A stretch of 22,322 bases of DNA. It comes from MGBC120314 sp964403785 (GTDB taxonomy: Bacteria > Bacillota > Clostridia > Lachnospirales > Lachnospiraceae). Position numbers and translations under genes: made by a program. Within the stretch, counting starts at the first letter, position 1, and the number at the start of each line of letters is the position of its first letter. Under the pieces are notes generated by a model, which saw only the letters and a list, made by a program, of their open reading frames with translations, was not told where the DNA came from and did not search any database. The stretch spans positions 1 through 22,322 of the forward strand of contig CAYOHM010000026.1 of assembly GCA_964403785.1 (NCBI GenBank). The letters are read 5' to 3'. Below, one piece after another: positions 1 through 8,532 of this stretch.

Positions 1-527
1 TCAAGGAGCTGTTCCTTTGAGAAAATACGGTCAGGATACGAAAGAAGCTTAAACAAAAGTTCAAATTCCTTTTTGGGAAATTCAATATACTCGGAATCAT
101 TATAGACTACATATTTTTCTGAATCTATAATAACCTTACCGATAACTATCTTTTTACTCTGGGAGATATTGGCGCGTCGAAGCAATGCCGCAATGCGCCA
201 TAAAAGCTCATCAGAGCTGAATGGCTTTGTCATATAATCGTCCGTACCAAGAAGGAAACCCTGCTGCTTGGCATCCAGAGTTTCCTTTGCGGTAAGCATA
301 AGATATGGCGTTGTATACCCCTCCTCACGAAGTCTTTTAAGGAGCTCATACCCATCCATTCCCGGCATCATTATGTCTGATACAATCAAATCAATGCCGC
401 CATTATGAATATGTTCAAGTGCCTCAATGCCGTTGCAGGCACATATGACATTATATGTGTCAGATAATCTTGCAGATGTCAAAAGTCTCATATTTCTGTC
501 ATCTTCAACAATCAAAATATTAGCCAT
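1..527 (-). CDS. OmpR/PhoB-family response regulator, 3' end cut by window edge
   Basis: The visible 175 residues hold a full receiver domain (about 1-115) and the first part of a winged-helix output domain (about 125-175, ending near FSKEQLL). The receiver has the acidic pair D9-D10, phospho-acceptor D51 in SDIMMPGMDG, T79 and K101 in the TKPF motif, so it should be phosphorylatable. By family it would be a DNA-binding transcription regulator; the recognition helix lies outside the window. ATG at 527 is preceded by AGGGAG inside the last codons of the upstream Lon-like ATPase gene, whose stop codon lies one base away, so translation of the two is probably coupled. No histidine kinase is visible next to it; one may follow outside the window. 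Family call is firm, target unknown. Confidence 0.9.
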   Translation of the reverse strand, partial: MANILIVEDDRNMRLLTSARLSDTYNVICACNGIEALEHIHNGGIDLIVSDIMMPGMDGYELLKRLREEGYTTPYLMLTAKETLDAKQQGFLLGTDDYMTKPFSSDELLWRIAALLRRANISQSKKIVIGKVIIDSEKYVVYNDSEYIEFPKKEFELLFKLLSYPDRIFSKEQLL

Positions 528-528
528 T

Positions 529-2022
529 TTAAAGCTCCCTAACCTTTGCAGCATCATAAACTACCTGTGATACATGACTAACCTCAATCTGGTACAGTGC
601 ATTAGCTGCCAAATGCTCTGCTGCCTGCTCAATATCACGGATACCCGTTGTATTTGCATACATCTTTACAATTTCTTCAACGCCGTCATCAGTCACTATA
701 CATTCCTCCTGTGCCATACCCATACGGCGCAATATCTTAGGAAGTGCAAACTGACTGAAGATGACCTTTTTCTCCTCCATAGTGTAATCCGGAATATCTA
801 TTACAGCAAAACGTGACATAAGCGGTGCACTGATTTTACTTTTATCGTTAGCTGTTGCAATCGGGTACACACCGGTTGTAGGAATCATACATTCCATATA
901 GTTATCGGTGAAGCCAAGATTATCCAGCAGTGTTAAAAGTACATCCGCCGGATTGCCGTGTCCCTTTCCGTCCGATGCCTTGTCAAGCTCATTTATTATA
1001 AATACAAGATTTGACGTTCCTGACATTGCAAATGCCTCCATTATAATTCCCGGCTTGGCATTTGCATATATCCTTGAGCTTCCCGTAAGCTGCTCAGGGT
1101 CATTTATTGAGCTCATATCAAGAGTTGTCCACGGAAGCTTTAAAATTCTTGCAACCGCATAAGCGACCTGTGACTTTCCCGTTCCGGCAGGTCCGCAAAT
1201 CAACAGTCCGTATGCCGGAAGTGTGTGCGTCCTGTTAATCTGTATTATCGTCTCAATGATTCTCTGCTTTACCTTCTCCATTCCGTAAAGCTCCTCATCA
1301 AGAATTTTTCTGGCTTCTACCGGGTCAATGGACTCAAAATAATTATTCTTCCACTGTATATTGAGCATTATCGAAAGTGCCCTTTGTGCGTGTCTTCTCT
1401 CCTCCTGCGTAACCTCATTGGAATGAACTACCGCAAGATTACGTCTTGCCCAGATATGGATATTCTCAGGAAGCGTTCTTCCCGCACAATTTAAAAAGTC
1501 AGTAATACTCTGAAGGCTTGTAAGCTTCATCGCATCGCCAAGCTCAGCCTTCTGGCTGATATCCTCATCATCTGACAGCGCATCCTCCGAAAGGGCATTG
1601 CTTTCCATAAGCCGTCCTATCATAAACTGAAGGAAGCCGTCCTCTGCTGAGAGCTTGTCACCACCGCCAAATGCCATCTCACGAATCTTATATACAGCAT
1701 AGCCGTCAGGCGTATTCTCACCTGAAAGTCTGACGTTGATATGATTCTCACCAAGCCACTTTAAAAGGCTCACAAAGCGCGAATCTATTTTAATTATATC
1801 AACAGAGGTCACGCCTGACGCATTTTTAAATTCAAATGCTGTTCTTTTATTAGGGTTTACAAAAACGCCCTCCGTGTGATGCTCCAATTTATAAGCCGCG
1901 TTATCAAGCACTATAATGGGCTCATCAGGGGTACTCACCCCATTATTAGTTCTTACAATCGTATATGTACATTCAGCCTTGGCCTTCTCGGCAGGTGAAT
2001 TCTTAAAATCAAATACCGGCAT
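529..2022 (-). CDS. Lon-type AAA+ ATPase lacking the protease domain
   Basis: Predicted 497-residue cytoplasmic ATPase. Residues about 215-260 resemble the helical segment that precedes the Lon ATPase core (ARKILDEELYGMEKVKQRI). The AAA+ core follows: Walker A GPAGTGKS at 277-284, Walker B IINELDK at 342-348, sensor-1 N392 in IATAND, arginine finger R404 in MSRF, sensor-2 R462 in TGIRDIE. The protein stops about 35 residues after sensor 2, so the roughly 200-residue Ser/Lys peptidase domain of Lon is absent. The Walker B aspartate is asparagine (N344) while the catalytic glutamate E345 is kept. Residues 1-200 are not recognised and are not a clear LON substrate-binding domain. A longer frame opens at 2091 but runs into carB; I chose ATG 2022 because AAAGGAG lies 10 bases upstream and it overlaps the carB end by only 14 bases. 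Inferred role: remodelling or unfolding of a partner. The partner is unknown. Confidence 0.85.
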   Translation of the reverse strand: MPVFDFKNSPAEKAKAECTYTIVRTNNGVSTPDEPIIVLDNAAYKLEHHTEGVFVNPNKRTAFEFKNASGVTSVDIIKIDSRFVSLLKWLGENHINVRLSGENTPDGYAVYKIREMAFGGGDKLSAEDGFLQFMIGRLMESNALSEDALSDDEDISQKAELGDAMKLTSLQSITDFLNCAGRTLPENIHIWARRNLAVVHSNEVTQEERRHAQRALSIMLNIQWKNNYFESIDPVEARKILDEELYGMEKVKQRIIETIIQINRTHTLPAYGLLICGPAGTGKSQVAYAVARILKLPWTTLDMSSINDPEQLTGSSRIYANAKPGIIMEAFAMSGTSNLVFIINELDKASDGKGHGNPADVLLTLLDNLGFTDNYMECMIPTTGVYPIATANDKSKISAPLMSRFAVIDIPDYTMEEKKVIFSQFALPKILRRMGMAQEECIVTDDGVEEIVKMYANTTGIRDIEQAAEHLAANALYQIEVSHVSQVVYDAAKVREL

Positions 2023-5000
2023 TCGTGATATGCTCCTTTGGTTTAATCTGTGCATGTAATTCCTGAATAGACTTAACCGGACTTCCTCCACGTTCCTTCA
2101 TAACCCTGATGCCGCTTACGGTTGCCTTTGCCGCCGCCATTGTCGTCATATACGGAACCTTCTTTTTGATGGCATTCTTACGCAGATAGCTGTCATCCCA
2201 TCCGCTTACGCCGCCGTCCGGTGTATTGACTACAAGATCAATCTTTCCGTTTGTTATGAGGTCCGCCATATTAGGTCTGCCCTCCTGCAGCTTAAGTACA
2301 CATTCAGCAGCCACTCCTGCAGCTTCAAGTATCTTATAGGTTCCCTTGGAGGCATAAATCTTAAAGCCTAATTCAGCAAAGCCCCTGCCGAGCTCTGCCA
2401 CCTCTTCCTTGTCCCTGTCATTTACGGAGATAAGTACTGTTCCCTCCATAGGAAGTCTTGTCTGTGTTGCCTCCTGTGCTTTCACAAACGATTCACCCCA
2501 GTTCTCGGATAATCCGAGTACCTCTCCCGTGGAGCGCATTTCCGGTCCAAGTACCGGGTCAACCTCAGGGAACATATTAAATGGGAATACGGATTCCTTA
2601 ACGCCATAGTACGGTATATCCTGCTCCTTAAGCTCAGGAACCGGAGATTTTCTTCCCGTAAGCTTCATTGTCATTATATCCGTTGCTAAAGGAACCATAC
2701 GGATATTACATACCTTGGATACCAAAGGTACGGTACGCGAAGCCCTAGGATTTGCCTCAAGGACATATACTTTACCGTTCTCTATCGCATACTGCATATT
2801 CATAAGTCCTTCTACATGCATTTCTTCTGCAATTCTTCTTGTGTATTCTTTTATCGTCTTAACATTCTCATCACTTAAATGCTTTGAAGGAATGATACAT
2901 GCCGAGTCACCCGAGTGCACGCCTGCAAGCTCAATATGCTCCATTACGGCAGGAACAAAGGCATGCGTTCCGTCACAGATTGCATCTGCCTCACACTCTG
3001 TCGCATGGTTAAGGAAACGGTCAATAAGAATCGGGCGGTCAGGCGTAACACCAACTGCTGCCTCCATATATCCGACCATAGCCTTTGAGTTATGCACAAC
3101 CTCCATACCGCGTCCGCCAAGAACGTAGGAAGGACGAACCATAACCGGATAGCCTATTCTTTCTGCAATTTCAAGAGCATCCTCAACAGTTACCGCCATT
3201 CCTGATTCAGGCATTGGAATTTCAAGCTTATCCATCATTGCACGGAACCTGTCTCTGTCCTCTGCAAGGTCAATAACTGCCGGAGAAGTTCCCAGAATCC
3301 TAACTCCGTTTTTCTCAAGGTCCGCTGCCAGATTAAGCGGTGTCTGTCCTCCGAACTGTGCAATAACTCCAACCGGCTGTTCCTTTTTATAAATACTGAG
3401 TACATCCTCAAGTGTTAAAGGTTCAAAGTATAATTTATCTGATGTGTCATAATCTGTTGACACAGTTTCAGGATTACAATTTACAATAATCGTTTCAAAG
3501 CCAAGCTTCTTAAGTGCCAATGACGCGTGTACACAGCAATAATCAAATTCTATACCCTGACCTATACGGTTCGGACCTCCTCCAAGAATCATAATCTTTT
3601 GCTTTCCATTTGAAACAGGATTCTTATCCTCTGCATTATATGTAGAATAGTAATATGCGCTGTCCTGTGTGCCGCTTACATGCACACCTTCCCAAGCCTG
3701 CTCCATTCCCAGCTCAATACGCCTGCTTCGAACCGATGCTTCCGGTACGTTTAAAATCTTACCGAGGTACTTATCTGAGAAGCCGTCCTTCTTAGCCTGA
3801 ATCAGTATATCATCAGCAGGAAGACTTCCCTTTGATAAAGCGATTTTTTCTTCCTCCTCAACCAATTCCTTCATCTGCTCCAAAAAATATGCCTTAATCT
3901 TGGTAATATTATGAATTTCTTCTACCGAAGCTCCTTTGCGCAGAGCCTCATAAATAATGAAGTATCTCTCGCTTGAAGGGAATATGAGCTTCTGCATTAA
4001 TTCATCCTTGGAAAGTTCATTAAAATTACTTACATAGCCAAGTCCGTATCTGCCCTTCTCAAGACTTCTGACAGCCTTCTGGAATGCCTCCTTGAAATTT
4101 TTGCCGATGCTCATAACCTCACCGACTGCACGCATCTGTGTTCCAAGCTTATCTTCAACGCCCTTGAACTTTTCAAATGCCCAGCGGGCAAATTTTATAA
4201 CTACATAATCTCCGTCAGGAACATATTTATCAAGAGTACCGTACTTGCCGCAAGGAAGTTCAGCCAGCGTAAGTCCTGTTGCAAGCTTTGCCGAAACAAG
4301 CGCAATAGGAAAGCCCGTTGCCTTTGAAGCAAGTGCTGAGGAACGTGAAGTTCTCGGATTAATCTCAATAATGATATCACGGTCCGTCTTAGGGTCATGT
4401 GCCCACTGAACATTGGTTCCGCCGATTACCTGTATAGCCTCTACGATTTTGTAGGATTTTTCCTGAAGGCGCTTTTGAACCTCCTTTGAAATCGTAAGCA
4501 TAGGTGCCGCACAGAAGGAATCACCGGTATGAACGCCCATAGGGTCAATATTTTCTATGAAGCATACTGTAATCATATTGTTGTCCTTATCACGGACAAC
4601 CTCAAGCTCAAGCTCTTCCCAGCCTATAACGCACTCCTCAACAAGAACCTGCCCCACAAGGCTTGCCTGAAGACCACGCGCACAAACCTTCTCCAGTTCT
4701 TCAACATTATATACGATACCTCCGCCGGTACCTCCCATTGTATACGCAGGACGCAGCACCACAGGATATCCAAGCTTATCGGCGATTGCCTTAGCTTCAT
4801 CAACACTGTATGCAACCTCACTTTTTGCCATTTCAATTCCGAGGGACTCCATTGTTTTCTTGAACTCAATGCGGTCCTCTCCACGTTCGATAGCATCAAC
4901 CTGTACACCGATTACCTGTACGCCGTACTTTTCAAGTACTCCGGATTTGGCAAGCTCCGAACATAAATTAAGTCCGGACTGTCCGCCGAGGTTGGGCAAA

Positions 5001-5257
5001 AGTGCATCCGGTCTTTCCTTTGCGATAATCTGCTCCAGCCTTTCCGCATTAAGAGCTTCAATGTAAGTTACATCCGCAATTTCAGGGTCAGTCATAATTG
5101 TTGCAGGATTAGAGTTTACGAGCACGATTTCATAACCAAGATTACGAAGTGCCTTACACGCCTGTGTACCTGAATAGTCAAATTCACACGCCTGTCCGAT
5201 AATTATGGGACCCGAGCCAATAATCAGTACCTTATGGATATCTGTTCTCTGAGACAT
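2009..5257 (-). CDS. carB: Carbamoyl-phosphate synthase large subunit
   Basis: This 1082-residue protein, close to the usual length of about 1070, makes carbamoyl phosphate from ammonia (delivered from glutamine by CarA), bicarbonate and two ATP. The product feeds arginine and pyrimidine synthesis. It has the classic duplicated layout: an N-terminal half starting VLIIGSGPIIIGQACEFDYS with an ATP-grasp domain (carboxyphosphate site), an oligomerisation segment around 400-550, a second half starting MILGGGPNRIGQGIEFDYC with another ATP-grasp domain (carbamate site), and a C-terminal MGS-like allosteric domain from about 940. ATG 5257 follows GGAGG with 7-base spacing. The glutaminase subunit gene carA is not adjacent; the gene upstream is a DHHW protein. 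A sigma-A type promoter and a palindrome precede it. Its stop overlaps the ATPase start by 14 bases. No truncation seen. Confidence 0.97.
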   Translation of the reverse strand: MSQRTDIHKVLIIGSGPIIIGQACEFDYSGTQACKALRNLGYEIVLVNSNPATIMTDPEIADVTYIEALNAERLEQIIAKERPDALLPNLGGQSGLNLCSELAKSGVLEKYGVQVIGVQVDAIERGEDRIEFKKTMESLGIEMAKSEVAYSVDEAKAIADKLGYPVVLRPAYTMGGTGGGIVYNVEELEKVCARGLQASLVGQVLVEECVIGWEELELEVVRDKDNNMITVCFIENIDPMGVHTGDSFCAAPMLTISKEVQKRLQEKSYKIVEAIQVIGGTNVQWAHDPKTDRDIIIEINPRTSRSSALASKATGFPIALVSAKLATGLTLAELPCGKYGTLDKYVPDGDYVVIKFARWAFEKFKGVEDKLGTQMRAVGEVMSIGKNFKEAFQKAVRSLEKGRYGLGYVSNFNELSKDELMQKLIFPSSERYFIIYEALRKGASVEEIHNITKIKAYFLEQMKELVEEEEKIALSKGSLPADDILIQAKKDGFSDKYLGKILNVPEASVRSRRIELGMEQAWEGVHVSGTQDSAYYYSTYNAEDKNPVSNGKQKIMILGGGPNRIGQGIEFDYCCVHASLALKKLGFETIIVNCNPETVSTDYDTSDKLYFEPLTLEDVLSIYKKEQPVGVIAQFGGQTPLNLAADLEKNGVRILGTSPAVIDLAEDRDRFRAMMDKLEIPMPESGMAVTVEDALEIAERIGYPVMVRPSYVLGGRGMEVVHNSKAMVGYMEAAVGVTPDRPILIDRFLNHATECEADAICDGTHAFVPAVMEHIELAGVHSGDSACIIPSKHLSDENVKTIKEYTRRIAEEMHVEGLMNMQYAIENGKVYVLEANPRASRTVPLVSKVCNIRMVPLATDIMTMKLTGRKSPVPELKEQDIPYYGVKESVFPFNMFPEVDPVLGPEMRSTGEVLGLSENWGESFVKAQEATQTRLPMEGTVLISVNDRDKEEVAELGRGFAELGFKIYASKGTYKILEAAGVAAECVLKLQEGRPNMADLITNGKIDLVVNTPDGGVSGWDDSYLRKNAIKKKVPYMTTMAAAKATVSGIRVMKERGGSPVKSIQELHAQIKPKEHITNAGI
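2033..2039 (-). promoter_or_regulatory. Ribosome binding site deciding the ATPase start
   Basis: AAAGGAG on the minus strand lies 10 bases before ATG 2022, inside the 3' end of carB. It supports the short start over the alternative at 2091, which would overlap carB by about 80 bases. Confidence 0.7.
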
Positions 5258-5270
5258 AGTATTTCCTCCG

Positions 5271-5289
5271 CTAATTAAATTTTAATTAG
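5271..5289. promoter_or_regulatory. Perfect 9+1+9 palindrome in the carB leader
   Basis: CTAATTAAATTTTAATTAG is a perfect inverted repeat of 9-base arms around one base. It lies between the predicted carB transcription start (near 5298) and the ribosome binding site (5265-5269). It could be a repressor operator or a weak leader hairpin. The pure AT arms make chance more plausible than for a mixed sequence, and no regulator can be named from it. Confidence 0.4.
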
Positions 5290-5304
5290 AACACAACTAT
5301 ATAT

Positions 5305-5333
5305 ATTTTACCTATAAATCTGGTAATTTTCAA
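5305..5333 (-). promoter_or_regulatory. Sigma-A type promoter for carB
   Basis: On the minus strand TTGAAA (5333-5328) is followed after exactly 17 bases by TAAAAT (5310-5305). Each hexamer is one or two bases from consensus, and the start point near 5298 would give a leader of about 40 bases. This makes carB, the ATPase and the response regulator a transcription unit that can run separately from the upstream genes. Confidence 0.65.
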
Positions 5334-5392
5334 TATACACCGCTTGAGTTTCCGTATTTTTTATTTTATGGTGCTATGAAGCACACCTGTAT

Positions 5393-6511
5393 CTATTTTA
5401 TAAATTGCCCCACGCTGTTATTAAGTACCTCCTCACAGTATAAAAACAGCACGTCAGCGCCCTCAAATTCCACGAATCTGCCTAAGAACGAAGGATTTAT
5501 ATATCTGATATCTATCAATGTTGTTTTCTTATAATTTCCTGACAAAAGAGGTGCAATACTGCTGCCGAAGGAATCCCTGAAAATCACTAATTCCTTATCT
5601 GAAACGGCTTGGGGATTTTCTATGGTGATTAGTGACTTTGAGCCTGATAGAAAGAACTCATACCTATCAGCTCCCTCTGCCTTATCAAAATCATATATTC
5701 CCATTTCCTCTTCACTTCCTGAATCATAGCATTTGACTATTAAGCTATCCAGATAATCTCCTGTCAGATATTTTATCCTGTCCGTCTTTAAGGGCAATGC
5801 AAGCTGACCGTAATAAACTCCCTTAAAAGCTCCGTCAAGCTCATTTTCCGTGAATTTAAAATCATATTCATTTCCCATTTTATTTGAGATAATTTGGGCT
5901 GCACTATACAATTCCTCCTGTTTCCAGTGAGTATCCGTAAAATAGTAGGAGGCAGACGATAGAGCCCTGCTCAAATCTATATACTCGGCATATTGGTCTG
6001 TTTCTTTCCTGAAGCTGCTTACGAACTCATCATAATCGATTCCCGGATATGAGGCATCGCCCACATAATATCCCTTGTCCGGAATTATGGCAAAATAAGC
6101 ATTGCTGCTGCCCAGATACCGTTCATTAATATATCCTAATCTATCCAGCGACCAGACAACTGACTCTTCGTTAATGCTGCGCTGAATTTTAACAATATAT
6201 CCGTTTGAAACATATAGGTCATTTACTTCCTTTTTCCCAAGGATATATGTTGAAAATGCAGAATTTATCGTCCTGAATTCATCACGCAGTGCAAACTGGT
6301 CTGCGGCATATTTTTCAAATGCCTCCATAAAGGTATCTTTTGCTGTGTCTGTAAACACACTGTTTATGCTAAATTGCGGTTTTTGTGCAAGATGCCTTCT
6401 CTCGCTTTGTGAAATATCCGTATCGGGCTTAAATATACTCCAAAGCATCATTCCAATAATAAACAGCACACCGACTGTTATATTTGCAATATTTCTTTTA
6501 TTATCACTCAT
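5393..6511 (-). CDS. DHHW/AlgX-like SGNH-type protein, MBOAT partner
   Basis: A 372-residue protein with one N-terminal membrane segment (about 10-27) and an extracytoplasmic body. The DTHW motif at 193-196 (D193, H195) and RDSF with S314 match the Asp-His...Ser arrangement of AlgX/AlgJ-type acetyl-transfer proteins and the DHHW family. Members act outside the membrane beside an MBOAT acyltransferase, moving acyl groups onto secreted or wall polymers. ATG 6511 is preceded by AGGTGG, and the MBOAT gene ends 8 bases upstream, so the two are almost certainly co-expressed. It is the last gene of its run; 135 bases with a new promoter follow before carB. The acceptor polymer cannot be told from sequence. 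Family placement is confident; enzymatic activity is inferred from the retained triad. Confidence 0.85.
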   Translation of the reverse strand: MSDNKRNIANITVGVLFIIGMMLWSIFKPDTDISQSERRHLAQKPQFSINSVFTDTAKDTFMEAFEKYAADQFALRDEFRTINSAFSTYILGKKEVNDLYVSNGYIVKIQRSINEESVVWSLDRLGYINERYLGSSNAYFAIIPDKGYYVGDASYPGIDYDEFVSSFRKETDQYAEYIDLSRALSSASYYFTDTHWKQEELYSAAQIISNKMGNEYDFKFTENELDGAFKGVYYGQLALPLKTDRIKYLTGDYLDSLIVKCYDSGSEEEMGIYDFDKAEGADRYEFFLSGSKSLITIENPQAVSDKELVIFRDSFGSSIAPLLSGNYKKTTLIDIRYINPSFLGRFVEFEGADVLFLYCEEVLNNSVGQFIK

Positions 6512-6519
6512 ACAACCAC

Positions 6520-7917
6520 CTAAAATCGAAAATACATAAAAGGGTTAAAAGAGCCATTTATCAAAAACGATACCGAAATCACCAGAAGGGCCGCAACAAA
6601 TACCGGTTCCAGTACATTTAATACCAAATGTCCCTTTAAATTACGGCTTATTTTCTTTACAAGCATCACCGGAAGATTTGTTGCACCGATAACGCCCAAT
6701 ATAATCACTCCCAGATAATCTCTTATGGCAAAAATATTTTCCGGAGTATACAGCTTTACATGTCCGCCTGCAAACATAATTTTTATATTTTCAAGCGCAG
6801 CGCTTAAATCATTGTCAAATATTACAAAGCTTATCACTATAACCAATACAAGATAAATATGATTAAGCACTTTTGCTTTTTCTAAATATTTTTTAAGCCA
6901 CTTCTTTTCTATTACAAGGAAAAATGCGAAATAAAGTCCCCAGATTACAAAATTCCAGCTTGCGCCATGCCATAAGCCCGTTGCTGCCCAGACAATCAGG
7001 ATGTTTAATATCCATCTTGCAAACGACACCCTGTTGCCGCCAAGCGGAATATACAGGTAATCCCTAAACCAGCTTCCGAGGGTGATATGCCATCTTCTCC
7101 AAAATTCAGCAACGCTTTGTGATATCAGCGGGTATCTGAAGTTTTCAGGAAAATCGAATCCGAGCATGCTGCCAAGACCAATCGCCATATCACTGTAACC
7201 CGAAAAATCAAAATATATCTGCAGAGTGATTGAAAAAGCATATATCCATGCAAACAATATGGATTTTTCATCGGATGACGAATACAATTCTACAAGCTCA
7301 CCCAAGGAATTTGCAAGAATCACCTTTTTGCCTAAGCCTATTGCAAATCTTCTTATGCCGTTTGACATTTTTTCTGCATTTATTTTCCTGTCATCAAGCT
7401 GTTTTTCAATATCCGAATACCTTACAATCGGACCTGCAATAAGCTGAGGGAACATAGAAATATAGGCAGCAAGCTTGATGATATTTTTTTGTGCCGCTGT
7501 ATTTTTCCTTGACACATCAATAATATAGCTTAAGAGCTGAAATGTATAAAAGCTTATTCCGATTGGCAGTGCCACATTTAAAAATGGCACATTAAGACCC
7601 GTGGCTTTGTTAAAATTAGCTATAAAAAAATCAGCATACTTAAAGTACCCAAGAACCCCCAGACTAATAACAACAGCTAATGCTTCAAAGCAGCATTTCA
7701 CCCTGTGGGTTTTGAATTTTTCGATAAGTATGCCAAATATATATCCTATGAGAATCGCTGCCAGCATCAAAATGACATATACCGGCTCACCCCAGGCATA
7801 GAAAAAAAGACTTGCCAATACCAGCACCGTATTTTTTAGCTTTCCCGGGGCAGCCATATAAATCATCATAACCAATGGCAGAAAATAAAACAAAAATGTA
7901 ATACTTGAAAAAAGCAT
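6520..7917 (-). CDS. MBOAT family membrane O-acyltransferase (AlgI/DltB-like)
   Basis: A 465-residue polytopic membrane protein with about 10-12 hydrophobic segments. Hallmarks are PIGISFYTFQLLSYIIDV (118-135), FPQLIAGPIVRY (156-167), the conserved block FWRRWHITLGSWFRDYLYIPLGG (from 272) and the active-site histidine H317 in TGLWHGASWNF. Family members move acyl groups, often acetyl, across the membrane to an exported acceptor with help from an AlgX/DHHW protein, which is the next gene. ATG 7917 follows GGAGAGG. The lipoprotein gene ends 20 bases upstream. The closest analogy is alginate acetylation AlgI; this organism type suggests a wall polymer, polysaccharide or teichoic acid instead. 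DltB is less likely because no dltA, dltC or dltD partner is present. Confidence 0.93.
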   Translation of the reverse strand: MLFSSITFLFYFLPLVMMIYMAAPGKLKNTVLVLASLFFYAWGEPVYVILMLAAILIGYIFGILIEKFKTHRVKCCFEALAVVISLGVLGYFKYADFFIANFNKATGLNVPFLNVALPIGISFYTFQLLSYIIDVSRKNTAAQKNIIKLAAYISMFPQLIAGPIVRYSDIEKQLDDRKINAEKMSNGIRRFAIGLGKKVILANSLGELVELYSSSDEKSILFAWIYAFSITLQIYFDFSGYSDMAIGLGSMLGFDFPENFRYPLISQSVAEFWRRWHITLGSWFRDYLYIPLGGNRVSFARWILNILIVWAATGLWHGASWNFVIWGLYFAFFLVIEKKWLKKYLEKAKVLNHIYLVLVIVISFVIFDNDLSAALENIKIMFAGGHVKLYTPENIFAIRDYLGVIILGVIGATNLPVMLVKKISRNLKGHLVLNVLEPVFVAALLVISVSFLINGSFNPFMYFRF

Positions 7918-7937
7918 ACGCCCTCTCCTACGGTATT

Positions 7938-8519
7938 TTATTCAAGATACTGTTCAACTACAAGCTCAGCATTTTCAAGCGTCTGTGCATTTGTCTTAAA
8001 TTCATCAACTGCCTCTTCATTACCGAATGCATAGACAACGTAATCACCTGTTGTAACAATTACAAGCTTATCTGGAAAGCCGCACATATATTGTGTATTA
8101 AGGAATGAATCCTTAAGCTTTGATGCCGCATCCTGTGTGCTTATATCACTCACCTTAAGCGCTGCGCTTGTAAAGGTATTGGCATTCATCATATGGATAA
8201 GACTGGCTGCATCCGTTATATTTGCCTGCAAATCCTCAGGAATCAGAAGTGAATTTACAAGAATATCCGTCTGTGTTAAATCAATACTGCCCGGAGCGCC
8301 TTCAACTGCATTATTTATATCTCCGCCATACACCGGAAATTCCTTTGCCGACTTATCCCAGACAAAGGTTAATACTGCAACCGCATCTTCGTATGCACTT
8401 GCCTCGGTCTGTGTCTGCTCCGACTGTGTACTGTTTTCAGCCTGATTTAAATCGTTGCCGCAGGCTGCAAGTCCTAAAGCTGCCGCCGCTAATACTGCCA
8501 TAAATATTTTTCTTTTCAT
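7938..8519 (-). CDS. DUF4358-type lipoprotein
   Basis: A secreted protein of about 193 residues with a lipoprotein signal: MKRK, a hydrophobic stretch, then the lipobox LAAC with the lipidated cysteine at residue 20 from the chosen start. A low-complexity Q/E/T/S linker (about 23-43) leads to a small folded domain with VVYAFGNEEAVDEFK near the end. That pattern fits the DUF4358 family, which is often found beside MBOAT and DHHW genes in clostridia; I recognise it by context and general appearance. Its function is not established. ATG 8519 is preferred to ATG 8525 because AAGGAG sits 7 bases before it and only 1 base before the other. It follows feoAB after 11 bases and precedes the MBOAT gene by 20. 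Confidence 0.75.
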   Translation of the reverse strand: MKRKIFMAVLAAAALGLAACGNDLNQAENSTQSEQTQTEASAYEDAVAVLTFVWDKSAKEFPVYGGDINNAVEGAPGSIDLTQTDILVNSLLIPEDLQANITDAASLIHMMNANTFTSAALKVSDISTQDAASKLKDSFLNTQYMCGFPDKLVIVTTGDYVVYAFGNEEAVDEFKTNAQTLENAELVVEQYLE

Positions 8520-8526
8520 AAACATT

Positions 8527-8532
8527 CTCCTT
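8527..8532 (-). promoter_or_regulatory. Ribosome binding site overlapping the feoAB stop codon
   Basis: AAGGAG on the minus strand overlaps the TAA stop of feoAB (8533-8531) and lies 7 bases before ATG 8519. This fixes the start of the lipoprotein gene and suggests reinitiation after feoAB. Confidence 0.65.

Noticed and set aside
2022..2091. Longer N-terminus of the Lon-like ATPase (start at 2091)
   Set aside because: It would overlap carB by about 80 bases; ATG 2022 has a good AAAGGAG site and normal overlap.
5372..5389. Hairpin GTGCT-loop-AGCAC after the DHHW gene as an intrinsic terminator
   Set aside because: The stem is about 5 bp and on the minus strand is followed by an A-rich run, not a U-tract.
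6520..7917. A D-alanylation (dlt) operon
   Set aside because: No dltA, dltC or dltD partner is present; the neighbour is a DHHW/AlgX-like protein.
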